Positions 7,283-16,556 of a stretch of DNA of 47,733 nucleotides are shown piece after piece. The translations under genes and the position numbers were made by a program. The DNA comes from Hungatella hathewayi WAL-18680 (GTDB lineage: Bacteria; Bacillota; Clostridia; Lachnospirales; Lachnospiraceae). Within the stretch, counting starts at the first letter, position 1. The number at the start of each line of letters is the position of its first letter. The stretch is taken from NCBI RefSeq assembly GCF_000235505.1, contig NZ_JH379027.1, forward strand, positions 3,415,405 through 3,463,137, given 5' to 3'. The notes beneath the pieces are model-generated. The model had not been told where the DNA came from and made no database searches. It saw nothing but the letters and a program-made list of their open reading frames with translations.

Positions 7283-7656
7283 ATTTTCTACTCATATCCC
7301 CTTTTCCCAAAACTTTATTTACACAATAATCTATAAAATTAAAAAACCTTAGATTTTAATGAATTCCTCATAAACTCTACGTTTAAGGCTATCTATAATT
7401 ATATAAAAATATAAATATATATATAGTAAAATATCATTATTTGATATATTATGCAACACGAAAATGCAACACGGGTTAGGGTCCCAGTTTGAATAATGAT
7501 TAAGAACAAGTAATTGTAAAACTAGATGCACGAAGAGTTGCAAGTTGATTCTACCCAAAATGCAAATTAAGATAATTATAAACTTCTTATATTTAATACT
7601 AGCCATACAATAATGTTTAGGAGTCAGTTACTGCTATATCAGATTGTTTTACCTTT
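7283..7656. other. AT-rich non-coding stretch with a short tandem motif
   Basis: There is no convincing gene in this very AT-rich stretch. It contains two copies of ATGCAACACG, at 7451-7460 and 7464-7473. The integrase remnant at 8879-9289 ends with codons for MQHEIQHD and nearly the same DNA, so this may be the decayed tail of another integrase copy. That link is tentative. Confidence 0.4.
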
Positions 7657-8358
7657 TTAAACACCACCTTGTCTAACATGATCTCTCCAAAGACTCTTAT
7701 TCTGATCACTTGCATTTTCAAGATGCATAACCCTACTATTTATATTATTATTCCAATAAATAGCATATGATCTATATACAATTCCTATTTCACATTCCCC
7801 ATATGCGACAAGTCTAATCTTTCCATGCCTGCTTGCTTCTGCTAGTATTTCACCTAAAGTAAATATAGATATTTTCGTAGCTTCTCTAAAGGTTCTTTGT
7901 ATTATATGTCTACGTAAAAAATAAGGATGGCAATAAAAAAGAAGTCTACTTGCTAACCTATTGTATTCACGTCTAGGAAGATTATTATTTTCCAAATGCA
8001 ATTGCTCTACACACAAATGAAATATATCAGGTTCGGCCTCTTGTCGACTCTCAAGTCCTAACTCATCCGGTGAAGATGGACCTGTTGAAGACCTTTGTAT
8101 TATCGGACTTTGCATAGTACTATTACCTATATTCTGTCTATTAGCTAATTGGATAACTATTGCTTTATTCGACTTAGCAGTACTTTTTGAGATGTTTTTC
8201 GAATTGCGCATTATAGAACTACTCGATTTTTTTATTTCTTCATACATCTTTCTTTTTTTTACTCCCTTCTCTCTTTTCTCCATATTAGCATAAATTTTAA
8301 ATAAATGTTTTAAAGGTTCGTTAAAGATTGCATACGTAAATGCTGGATATTTCGACAT
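7657..8358 (-). CDS. Unknown 233-aa protein, possible effector-like
   Basis: I do not recognise this protein. The N-terminal third is basic and low in complexity (KKSSSSIMRNSKNISKSTAK) and leads into VIQLANRQ and SPIIQRSSTGPSSPDE, again the IQR style of linker seen in injection-system-associated proteins and in the gene at 3976-5475. The C-terminal part (about 115-233) looks globular, with several aromatic and arginine residues. There is no signal peptide or membrane segment. The start is uncertain: no good ribosome site precedes the first ATG, and later ATGs at 8283 or 8244 are possible. The DNA is much richer in A+T than the core genes, suggesting horizontal acquisition. Confidence 0.5.
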   Translation of the reverse strand: MSKYPAFTYAIFNEPLKHLFKIYANMEKREKGVKKRKMYEEIKKSSSSIMRNSKNISKSTAKSNKAIVIQLANRQNIGNSTMQSPIIQRSSTGPSSPDELGLESRQEAEPDIFHLCVEQLHLENNNLPRREYNRLASRLLFYCHPYFLRRHIIQRTFREATKISIFTLGEILAEASRHGKIRLVAYGECEIGIVYRSYAIYWNNNINSRVMHLENASDQNKSLWRDHVRQGGV

Positions 8359-8524
8359 TTTTGTTATTAACGTGTTACTAACGGAGTCTTACAAACTGTT
8401 ACAAATCTAAAGAAAATTCAATGATTTTAATGCCTGCGCTGGCTCTTTCGGAATAATATTTCTGCACGATATTGCATTATTTCATAGGGCGATGTATAAT
8501 CCTATTGATTTTGGGAGGTGTGAT

Positions 8525-8707
8525 ATGATTCCAGGTGCTTATGCAATTTATCAATCAGAAAAGTCTATGGAAGATTTTTATAGGGCCAGCCAGTTAGCCC
8601 CTATGAAACAAATACACGGTCATTATATTTCCGAAGAGACTGCTACCGCAAACCTCGAGCTGGCATTGCTTTACCATAAGGCTCACGAACTTGATATAGA
8701 ACCATAG
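8525..8707 (+). CDS. Small 60-aa protein in an integrated-element remnant
   Basis: The start ATG at 8525 has an excellent GGGAGGTG site 5 nt upstream, which is the main reason to call it a gene. The protein (MIPGAYAIYQSEKSMED...) is soluble and helical, without a recognised domain. It lies on the same strand as the integrase fragment that follows and is probably a leftover of the same element. Confidence 0.5.
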   Translation: MIPGAYAIYQSEKSMEDFYRASQLAPMKQIHGHYISEETATANLELALLYHKAHELDIEP

Positions 8708-8878
8708 CAAAACTAGTGATTTTATTGCTTTTGTTGATGGAAATCTTTACGTTCGCAGTACTCCGATGGTGCGTTATCGTTGTATTTTAATCCCGTAGCT
8801 AGAGCACTAAGTGTGTACGTCAATGGCGTTAATAAGGGAACCATACCATCAAATTGATTATCTTGCAGTCGCCAAATA

Positions 8879-9289
8879 TTGTACAACCAGAGGATGTTCA
8901 GAAAAAATTTAGCCAAAAACCCAACCAGAAACCGACGTCACAAAATACCGTTGTATATTAAACAGTTCATAGACCAAGTGGAAGGTGATATTCTCGTCCC
9001 CATGAGCGGAAATGCGCTATATGAAAAGTGGATTCGATTACAAGACAAATACGGTATGGAGCACATAACCTTTCACGACCTGCGTCACTTGAATGCATCC
9101 GTAATGGCCTTGCTCCGGGTGCCAGATAAGTATGCCCAGGAACGTGGCGGATGGAAATCTGATGCAGTTATGAAAAAAGTATATATGCAGACATTCTCGG
9201 AAGAACGTGAGCGAGTAGATAATTTAATTGATAGCTATTTCATGGATGCTATGCAACATGAAATACAACACGACATTGAAAAAGGCTAG
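8879..9289 (+). pseudogene. C-terminal remnant of a Tn916-type tyrosine integrase
   Basis: About 130 codons match the last third of a tyrosine integrase. HDLRH supplies the H-x-x-R pair, followed by ERGGWKSD with W in the second histidine position, and KVYMQ with the nucleophile tyrosine. The tail MQHEIQHD is typical of integrases of clostridial integrative elements. The first catalytic arginine, the N-terminal arm and core-binding domains are missing and no ribosome site precedes the fragment, so it is a broken gene. It stops 20 bp from the 3' end of ssrA, the classic attachment site for such integrases. This marks the scar of a lost or decayed element. Confidence 0.85.
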
Positions 9290-9304
9290 CATTCGCTAGC
9301 CTTT
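9281..9304. terminator. Hairpin between integrase remnant and ssrA
   Basis: A perfect 10-bp stem AAAGGCTAGC/GCTAGCCTTT has loop ATTC. It overlaps the stop of the integrase fragment and lies just past the 3' end of ssrA. It may serve as a terminator for the leftward ssrA transcript and for the rightward fragment. Confidence 0.6.
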
Positions 9305-9309
9305 CAAAG

Positions 9310-9647
9310 TGGAGCTGACGGGATTTGAACCCGTGTCCAAAAACCAATTCCCTGTTCTTCTACTATCATAGTCAGTTATTTTACATTCCCTCTGTCATCC
9401 GAAAACTGACATTCTGATGAGTTCAGTAGCTTCATGATACGCCCATATGCTCAAAGCTTTGCATAAGTCGTTTCTCACATCGTCGACGCCAGGTTCTTAA
9501 AGTGTGAGTGCTCTAAGGCTGACGGCAGCCAATTAGGCTGCGTATGCTAAATTGTCTTCAGCGTTTAATTTTAATTTTGCCGTTTCACGCACCGCATGCG
9601 GATAGCTTCACCAGCTGCATAGCCCCTGTCGAAACCAGTACAGCCCC
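9310..9647 (-). ncRNA. ssrA: tmRNA
   Basis: The RNA rescues stalled ribosomes by acting first as alanyl-tRNA and then as mRNA for a degradation tag. The 5' end GGGGCTG pairs with CAGCTCC before a genome-encoded CCA (9310-9312). The T arm GGTTCAAATCC is present, and the 5' part contains the conserved TGGTTTCGACAGGGG. The tag frame runs from 9580 to 9533 on the minus strand and reads AKLKLNAEDNLAYAA then TAA, ending in the usual LAYAA protease signal. The length is 338 nt. The partners smpB and RNase R lie 1.5-4 kb upstream on the same strand. Confidence 0.97.
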
Positions 9648-9746
9648 CTACTGGGGTGTCCAAATACCGGGATAAACATCCCTTTCAGACTCTCTAATCT
9701 TAACATATACGCTAAAAGCAGTCAATAGGAAACCAATTACAAAACC

Positions 9747-10163
9747 TTACAAAAAATTCCGTCCACCATGTTTCTCCAGATATCCATCCACAGCTTTTTT
9801 CGTTTCCTCCACTGCCTCCCAGCAAATCTTCACATCTTCCTCATTTGCAAAAAACGACTCATCACCAGGACATCTTGCAGAAAAATAATACCCGTCTGCC
9901 AGTATTACTTTCGTTTTGTCAATCTCAAAATCCGTAAGATTATCATTCAAGAAGCGAATCATTCTTTTCAGGGAATGTGTTTTCAAAGCAGCTGTACAAT
10001 CAATGTCCGTACAATAGCAATCAATCAGATGCTTCAAAAACCCTTCGCAAACATTCTGGGCAATGCTTGTCATGGCATTAAAGACTCGCCCTTCTTTCAT
10101 GTTTATCTTCAAAAATTCATAGTCATTATCCGCAAACGTGTAATAATTTATTTCTTTTTGCAT
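9747..10163 (-). CDS. HEPN domain protein (partner of an MNT nucleotidyltransferase)
   Basis: A 138-aa all-helical protein of the HEPN superfamily, with the conserved THSLKRMIRFLN helix (62-73) and the FSARCPGDE loop (about 94-102). In the related HEPN/MNT toxin-antitoxin pairs the HEPN part is an RNase or is held silent by the nucleotidyltransferase. Here the classical RX4-6H RNase motif is not evident, so RNase activity is doubtful. Its start codon overlaps the stop of the MNT gene by one base (TAATG), so the two are translationally coupled. It could act in defence or stress, or simply be a resident pair. Confidence 0.82.
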   Translation of the reverse strand: MQKEINYYTFADNDYEFLKINMKEGRVFNAMTSIAQNVCEGFLKHLIDCYCTDIDCTAALKTHSLKRMIRFLNDNLTDFEIDKTKVILADGYYFSARCPGDESFFANEEDVKICWEAVEETKKAVDGYLEKHGGRNFL

Positions 10164-10483
10164 TAAAGAACTCCCTCCTCAACCAGATTTTGTGAAAACC
10201 GATTCGTTTGATTCCGCCACTGATCCCTGGCAACAAACTTCAAATCAATTTCCGGCATATCTAATTCTTCCGGCATGACGGCAATTCTCATACTGCGCAC
10301 TAATTCCGGAGGTATACGCTCACCGCACTCTACCAATAAATCCACATCGCTTGTATATCTCTGTTCTTTTCTTGCACAGCTTCCAAACATATAGATTTTA
10401 TCAATATAGCTTTTGTAAGGATTGGCACTTAATATATTCAGGGCATATTCTATCGCTTCCTGATGTCGTTCTGTTTGATTCAT
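10163..10483 (-). CDS. MNT-type nucleotidyltransferase
   Basis: A 106-aa minimal nucleotidyltransferase. The signature GS (34-35), then DVD (46-48) and a third acidic residue D80 are all present, as required for binding metal and NTP. In the best-studied HEPN/MNT pairs this enzyme adds AMP to a tyrosine of the HEPN toxin and silences it, so it would be the antitoxin here. It is the first gene of a two-gene operon. Confidence 0.85.
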   Translation of the reverse strand: MNQTERHQEAIEYALNILSANPYKSYIDKIYMFGSCARKEQRYTSDVDLLVECGERIPPELVRSMRIAVMPEELDMPEIDLKFVARDQWRNQTNRFSQNLVEEGVL

Positions 10484-10560
10484 TATGTACGCCTCCCTAT
10501 TTCATATGCTAAGACTCTGCTTTTACCAAAATTATACCATTAATCAATCTATTTTACAAT

Positions 10561-10600
10561 AAAACCGCCTTCAGCGGAGATGAAACGCTTTGGCGGCTTT
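10561..10600 (-). terminator. Terminator after the helical protein gene
   Basis: The minus-strand stem AAAGCCGCC/GGCGGTTTT encloses a 22-nt loop and continues into TATTG. It lies 8 bp after the stop at 10609. Confidence 0.65.
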
Positions 10601-10608
10601 ATGAACCT

Positions 10609-11043
10609 TTACAGAAATTCTTTCAATTTCTGCACATTTTTCTCTTCAAATTTCAACAGATTTTCCATCAGGCTGCGGATATCCCGCTCCACATGATCCG
10701 CATCCTTTAAATGCTTCGTGGCGTCCAGGATTCCCATATTGCTGCCGGTTATCATCATTTCCGCAATATGGGATGCGGACTTGTCCGTCATGGTCTGGAC
10801 GCTTATCATCAGGTATGTGCGGATTTTCTCGAACATGGTCAGACCTTTTTCGTCGAATCCGTGGTCGTTTAACAGCTTCTTCGCTTCCTCATGGTAGGAG
10901 CGGTACTCCTCCAGCTCTTTCTCCAAATGTTTCCGGAACGCCTCATCCTCCACAATATCCAGAAGCTGGCTGATGGTGGTCACCCCCATGGCGGAATTCT
11001 GATAGATAAAATTCAAAAATACGGCATTAAAATTTTCGTTCAT
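10609..11043 (-). CDS. Four-helix-bundle protein, ferritin/hemerythrin-like in outline, function unknown
   Basis: A 144-aa, almost entirely helical protein with scattered H and E residues (HLEKELEEYRSYHEEAKKLL). This suggests a four-helix bundle such as ferritin-like or DUF2383-type folds, but a full metal-ligand set is not evident. There is no signal peptide. An AAGGAGAT site lies about 7 nt before the start. The gene sits 70 bp downstream of smpB on the same strand and may be transcribed with it. Confidence 0.6.
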   Translation of the reverse strand: MNENFNAVFLNFIYQNSAMGVTTISQLLDIVEDEAFRKHLEKELEEYRSYHEEAKKLLNDHGFDEKGLTMFEKIRTYLMISVQTMTDKSASHIAEMMITGSNMGILDATKHLKDADHVERDIRSLMENLLKFEEKNVQKLKEFL

Positions 11044-11112
11044 CGTGACATCTCCTTTTTGATTATTGTATCCAAAAGAAGATGTCTTATGCAGAAAGAG
11101 CGTTCTTTCGCC

Positions 11113-11580
11113 CTACCGGAACGTCTGCTTAAACTCCCGCTCCACTTCCCGCCTCTGGTCCTTCTTGGCGATGTCATCCCGCTTGTCATAGAGCTTCTTA
11201 CCGCGGGCCAGACCAATCTCCACCTTCACCAGACTGCCCTTAAAATAAACCTGCAGCGGCACCAGCGTATACCCCTTCTCCGCAATCTTGGCGTTCAGCC
11301 TGCGGATTTCCTCTTTGTGCATCAACAGCTTTCTCACCCGCAGCGGGTCCTTATTGAAAATGTTTCCCTTCTCATAAGGACTGATGTTCATCCCGCAGAT
11401 ATACATCTCATTTTTGCTGTCAATGCGGACAAATGATTCCTTGATGCTGCATTTCCCCATACGGATGGACTTCACCTCCGTACCAAACAGCTCAATCCCC
11501 GTCTCATACTTCTCATCAATAAAATATTCATGATACGCCTTTTTATTGTTGGCAATTAACTTAATACTCTCTTTTCCCAT
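11113..11580 (-). CDS. smpB: SsrA-binding protein SmpB
   Basis: This 155-aa protein binds tmRNA and brings it to stalled ribosomes. The conserved core is present: [26 protein letters not shown], and the basic C-terminal tail [19 protein letters not shown] that reaches into the mRNA channel. The start at 11580 (MGKESIKL) is preferred over an upstream in-frame start because AAAAGGGG lies 9 nt before it and it matches the family's usual N-terminus. It follows rnr with a 16-bp gap, a common clostridial arrangement. Confidence 0.96.
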   Translation of the reverse strand: MGKESIKLIANNKKAYHEYFIDEKYETGIELFGTEVKSIRMGKCSIKESFVRIDSKNEMYICGMNISPYEKGNIFNKDPLRVRKLLMHKEEIRRLNAKIAEKGYTLVPLQVYFKGSLVKVEIGLARGKKLYDKRDDIAKKDQRREVEREFKQTFR

Positions 11581-11596
11581 AATTTCAATTCCCCTT

Positions 11597-13756
11597 TTAG
11601 TCCTCCTGTCCCGCCTCGGATTCCGCATCAAAATCCTTTGCTAGACAGAAGTCGATTGTTCTGGACAGCTTATCCGTTCCGCTCACCTGCACACGGATTT
11701 TCTGGCCCAGCTTATAGGTGGTTCTGGACAACTCCCCTGTCAGTTCCATCCGCTCCTCATCAAAGACATAATAATCCCCGTGGAGCTCATTGACATGAAT
11801 CAGTCCTTCCACCGTGTTGGGCAGTTCCACATACAGCCCCCAGTTGGTCACACCGGAGATTACGCCGTCAAACTCTTCCCCAATCCGCTTGGACATATAT
11901 TCACATTTCTTTAATTTATCCGTCTCCCGCTCCGCCTCGTCGGCCCGGCGCTCCATGGCCGAGCAGGCAACCGTGACGCCCGGCAGAATCCTGTCATAGT
12001 GGGCGATACGTTTTTCACCCAGCCCGCCACGCAGGTTCTCCTTGATAATCCGGTGAATCTGAAGGTCCGGATAACGCCTGATGGGCGACGTAAAGTGGGT
12101 GTAATACTTGGCCGCCAGACCGAAATGCCCGGTACACACCGTGGTATATTTGGCCTGCCGCATGGAACGCAGCGTCAAACGGCTGATCAACGCCTCCTCC
12201 GGCGTCCCCTCAATCTTGTTCAACAGCTTCTGCAGTTCCTTGGGATGAACCTCCCCCTGCTGGGTCCGGATGGCATAGCCAAAGTTGTTGATAAAGGTTC
12301 CCAGCCGCTTCATTTTCTCCGGGTCCGGATTGTCATGGGTCCGGTAGACAAAGGGAATCTCCTGCCAGAAATAATCCTCCGCCACCGTCTCGTTGGCCAT
12401 CAGCATGAAATCCTCGATGATTTTCGTTGCCGCATTTCTCTCATAAGGCCGTATATCGACCGGTTTCCCCTTCTCATCCAGGATAATCTTGCTCTCCGGG
12501 AAATCAAAGTCGATGGAGCCCCTCTTCTTTCTCTGGGCCCGCAGAATGTCCGCCAGCTCCTTCATCAAATCAAACATATCGACAAAGTCCCGGTACTCCG
12601 CCATAACGCTCTCATCCCGGTCGGTAACGACTGCATTGACCGCCGTGTAGGTCATTCTCCGGTCCACATTGATGACCGTCTCCGCAATCTCATGCCCCAG
12701 CAGATGCCCCTGGGCGTCAATCTCCATGATACAGCTGAGGGCCAGCCGGTCGGTCCCCTCATTCAGCGAGCAGATGCCGTTGGACAGCTTGTGGGGCAGC
12801 ATCGGTATCACCCGGTCCACCAGGTACACGCTGGCGCCCCGCTTTAACGCCTCCTCATCCAGCGGACTCTTCTCCGTCACATAATGGCTCACGTCCGCAA
12901 TGTGGACCCCCAGCGTATAAACGCCGTCCTTTTTCTCAATGGTAATCGCGTCATCCAAATCCTTGGCGTCTTCCCCGTCGATGGTAACCGTCTTAAGCTT
13001 TCGCAAATCCAGCCGCCCCGCCATGTCTTTCCCGTCTATCTCATCCGGTATCCGCTCCAAGGACTTCATCACCTCCGCCGGAAATTCCTCCGGCAGCCCA
13101 TAAGCCTTGATAATCGAGATAATATCCGTCCCAGGGTCATTGACATGGCCGATAATCTCCGTGACAATCCCCTCCGGCTTCTTGTTCTCGCCGCCAAAGT
13201 CCGTCACCTTCACGACCACCTTATGTCCCGTCACCGCCCCCATATCCTTGCCCTGGGGGATGAAAATGTCTTTCCCAATCTTCTGATTGTCCGGAATCAC
13301 AAAGCCGAAACTCTTATTCTTCTGGTAATATCCAATCACCCGCTCATTGGCGTGCTCCAGCACACGGATGACACTTCCCTCCGCCCGCTTTCCACGGCTC
13401 TCGGACTCCACCACAATCTGCACCTTGTCGCCGTGGAGGGCACCGCCGGTCTTCTCCCCCGGGATAAACACGTCCTGCTCCAGCCCTTCCACCGTCACAA
13501 AGCCAAAGCCCTTGGGATGACCACAAAACATACCAGTCATGGAAAATGTCTCCGGCTTCCCGTATTTCCCCTTCTTCGAAATCCCGACTTTCCCCTCGGC
13601 CACCAGGGCGTCCATCACTTCCTTCAAATCATTCCGCTGAGTTTTCGGGATGTTCAACAGCATGGCCAGTTCCTTTAATTTCATGGGAACATAGGTCTTA
13701 TCGTTGATCACCGCCATCAGCGTCTTTTTTCTCTCATTTAATAATTCTTCCGTCAT
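11597..13756 (-). CDS. rnr: Ribonuclease R
   Basis: A 719-aa processive 3'-5' exoribonuclease that can unwind structured RNA and removes the faulty mRNA in trans-translation. In order there are an N-terminal winged-helix region, cold-shock domains (about 70-200), and an RNB catalytic domain with the acidic motif DAKDLDDAI (about 260) and [11 protein letters not shown]. The conserved [12 protein letters not shown] follows, then a C-terminal S1 domain (about 630-705). There is no long Lys-rich tail. AGGAGATT lies 3-5 nt before the ATG. It is the first gene of the rnr-smpB unit, separated from secG by a terminator. Confidence 0.96.
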   Translation of the reverse strand: MTEELLNERKKTLMAVINDKTYVPMKLKELAMLLNIPKTQRNDLKEVMDALVAEGKVGISKKGKYGKPETFSMTGMFCGHPKGFGFVTVEGLEQDVFIPGEKTGGALHGDKVQIVVESESRGKRAEGSVIRVLEHANERVIGYYQKNKSFGFVIPDNQKIGKDIFIPQGKDMGAVTGHKVVVKVTDFGGENKKPEGIVTEIIGHVNDPGTDIISIIKAYGLPEEFPAEVMKSLERIPDEIDGKDMAGRLDLRKLKTVTIDGEDAKDLDDAITIEKKDGVYTLGVHIADVSHYVTEKSPLDEEALKRGASVYLVDRVIPMLPHKLSNGICSLNEGTDRLALSCIMEIDAQGHLLGHEIAETVINVDRRMTYTAVNAVVTDRDESVMAEYRDFVDMFDLMKELADILRAQRKKRGSIDFDFPESKIILDEKGKPVDIRPYERNAATKIIEDFMLMANETVAEDYFWQEIPFVYRTHDNPDPEKMKRLGTFINNFGYAIRTQQGEVHPKELQKLLNKIEGTPEEALISRLTLRSMRQAKYTTVCTGHFGLAAKYYTHFTSPIRRYPDLQIHRIIKENLRGGLGEKRIAHYDRILPGVTVACSAMERRADEAERETDKLKKCEYMSKRIGEEFDGVISGVTNWGLYVELPNTVEGLIHVNELHGDYYVFDEERMELTGELSRTTYKLGQKIRVQVSGTDKLSRTIDFCLAKDFDAESEAGQED

Positions 13757-13813
13757 CTTAATCTCCTGTCAAATTCCAGTGGAATTCTGTCCGCAAGCCT
13801 GTGTGAAAATGTA

Positions 13814-13845
13814 AGAAAAAAACACTCTTGTTCCCAAGAGTGTTT
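13814..13845 (-). terminator. Terminator after secG
   Basis: AACACTCTTG pairs with CAAGAGTGTT around a short loop, followed by seven T on the minus strand. It starts about 10 bp after the secG stop, so rnr probably has its own promoter in the remaining gap. Confidence 0.88.
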
Positions 13846-13855
13846 GTATTTCATC

Positions 13856-14086
13856 CTACCAGATTACATTCAATAATAACGCCAGAGCCAGAACCGCAAA
13901 CGCTGCGAACTTTGTAAACTTCTCAAGGTTGCCTTCCATGGAACGGCCTTTGTTCTTGCCCCAGTAGGTATCTGCCATTCCGCTGACTGCACCGAGACCA
14001 GCTGACTTGCCTTCCTGAAGTAACACAATCACTGTAAGGGCGATACATATAATAACAAACACTACTGCAAATATTGTCTTAAGCAT
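13856..14086 (-). CDS. secG: SecG, protein translocase subunit
   Basis: A 76-aa membrane protein of the SecYEG channel. Two membrane segments are visible, about 3-22 and 55-75, joined by the conserved loop VLLQEGKSAGLGAVSG. The usual family length is 70-80 aa. AGGAGGT lies just upstream of the start. It is a single-gene unit between eno and rnr, the same order found in many clostridia. Confidence 0.95.
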   Translation of the reverse strand: MLKTIFAVVFVIICIALTVIVLLQEGKSAGLGAVSGMADTYWGKNKGRSMEGNLEKFTKFAAFAVLALALLLNVIW

Positions 14087-14219
14087 GCTTTAAACACCTC
14101 CTGGTTTTCCTCATCTGCATATGGTGAGGACTTTCCTCTAGTCAAACAAAGATATCATAGCATACTTTTATTTTAAATACAACCACTATTTTACAATTAT
14201 TCGTAACAATTCAGACAAA

Positions 14220-15539
<1,320 letters not shown>

Positions 15540-15544
15540 AGTAA

Positions 15545-15573
15545 ATTGTATGCAAATTTTATTCTCCTAACAA
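15545..15573 (-). promoter_or_regulatory. Probable eno promoter
   Basis: On the minus strand TTGTTA (15568-15573) and TACAAT (15545-15550) are spaced by 17 bp. Transcription would start near 15538, exactly where the leader hairpin begins. It overlaps the end of the upstream gene. Confidence 0.55.
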
Positions 15574-16539
15574 ACCTTCCCCATATACTAATGTAAAATC
15601 ATTATATACCGGGTCTATTCCAAATTCTCCTTTCACCCAAACTGTGTCATCATTATTCACCTTTACATAGCAATATTTATTTATATCATTGAAAGAATAA
15701 ACAAATATTTTTAAATCTTTTATTCCCTGGAAACATTCCTCCGCTAAACGTGGATATTCTTTCCCGCTATCAATTCCCCTTATTAATGTCATCGTTTCAT
15801 CCGTTTGAATCCTGCGGGAGTCTCCCCATACCCATACAGAACCATCCTCTTTTAATGCATAAATTCCATCCTGACTATCATACGATGCTTCTGCCGCAAA
15901 AACAGCCTTGACATGCTCCATAATTTTTACAGGTTCTTCTACCTGGCAATAAACGGTATACCAATCACGCTGTCCCTGATCTACGCCCCAATGATTATAT
16001 ACCAGTGTCCCACAATTTAAGCCATTTCCCATTTGAGCTTTGGAATTATCTCCCCATCCCCAAAGAGAACCATCATTCTTTATTACAAATGTCGTCCCTA
16101 CTGTTTTGACCGCTTTTTTATAATTTGATACTTTTTGCTTTACCGAATTAACATCGTAATAATAGCTTTCTGGAATTTCATTAAGATTTGATGCTACACA
16201 TTGATAATCATAAACATCTCCGGAAGACCATAATGCCCATTCTTCTGCTTTACTAACAAGCGTCCACACCCACAAAGTACCATCCGTTTTTAAAAAAACA
16301 TCTCCTCCCTTTGCCACTTGAGCGACATCCGTGGCGAGTAATTCTCTGTTATTTTTGCCATAGCAGGCCCACAATTCATTCTGTTTATTAATAATGCAAA
16401 TTCTGTATATTATATTGTCACCTTTCACTGCTATTGACGTCTCCACTGAATTATTTACTTCCTGTGCAAACGATGGGAATACTGCTAGTAAAGCACAAGC
16501 GATTGAAATTATTATTTCTCTAAATATTTTCTTTTTCAT
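15559..16539 (-). CDS. Secreted protein with RCC1-like repeats
   Basis: A 326-aa protein with an N-terminal signal peptide (MKKKIFREIIISIACALLAV... ending FAQE). The mature part repeats a pattern such as LKTDGTLWVWT, IKNDGSLWGWGDN and LKEDGSVWVWGDS, about 50-70 aa apart, which is typical of bacterial RCC1/BNR-like beta-propeller blades. There are only about four blades and the C-terminus may be incomplete as a propeller. Binding partner unknown. It is the second gene of a two-gene operon, 17 bp behind a cell-wall-binding protein, so both probably work at the cell surface. The DNA is AT-rich compared with eno next door. Confidence 0.75.
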   Translation of the reverse strand: MKKKIFREIIISIACALLAVFPSFAQEVNNSVETSIAVKGDNIIYRICIINKQNELWACYGKNNRELLATDVAQVAKGGDVFLKTDGTLWVWTLVSKAEEWALWSSGDVYDYQCVASNLNEIPESYYYDVNSVKQKVSNYKKAVKTVGTTFVIKNDGSLWGWGDNSKAQMGNGLNCGTLVYNHWGVDQGQRDWYTVYCQVEEPVKIMEHVKAVFAAEASYDSQDGIYALKEDGSVWVWGDSRRIQTDETMTLIRGIDSGKEYPRLAEECFQGIKDLKIFVYSFNDINKYCYVKVNNDDTVWVKGEFGIDPVYNDFTLVYGEGLLGE

Positions 16540-16556
16540 CTATCCCCTCTCCCTGG

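Noticed and set aside
7349-7606. 85-aa frame on the minus strand in the AT-rich stretch
   Set aside because: Composition is that of random AT-rich DNA (many I, L, Y), there is no ribosome site, and it overlaps the degenerate repeat region.
8722-8916. 64-aa minus-strand frame overlapping the integrase remnant
   Set aside because: No ribosome site and no recognisable features; it runs antisense to the start of the integrase fragment.
9310-9340. tRNA-like sequence (GGTTCAAATCC with CCA)
   Set aside because: It is the tRNA-like end of tmRNA, not a separate tRNA gene; no anticodon arm is present and the partner end lies 300 nt away.
11999-13678. Very long plus-strand open frames opposite rnr
   Set aside because: They are shadows caused by codon bias of rnr, which matches RNase R over its full length on the minus strand.
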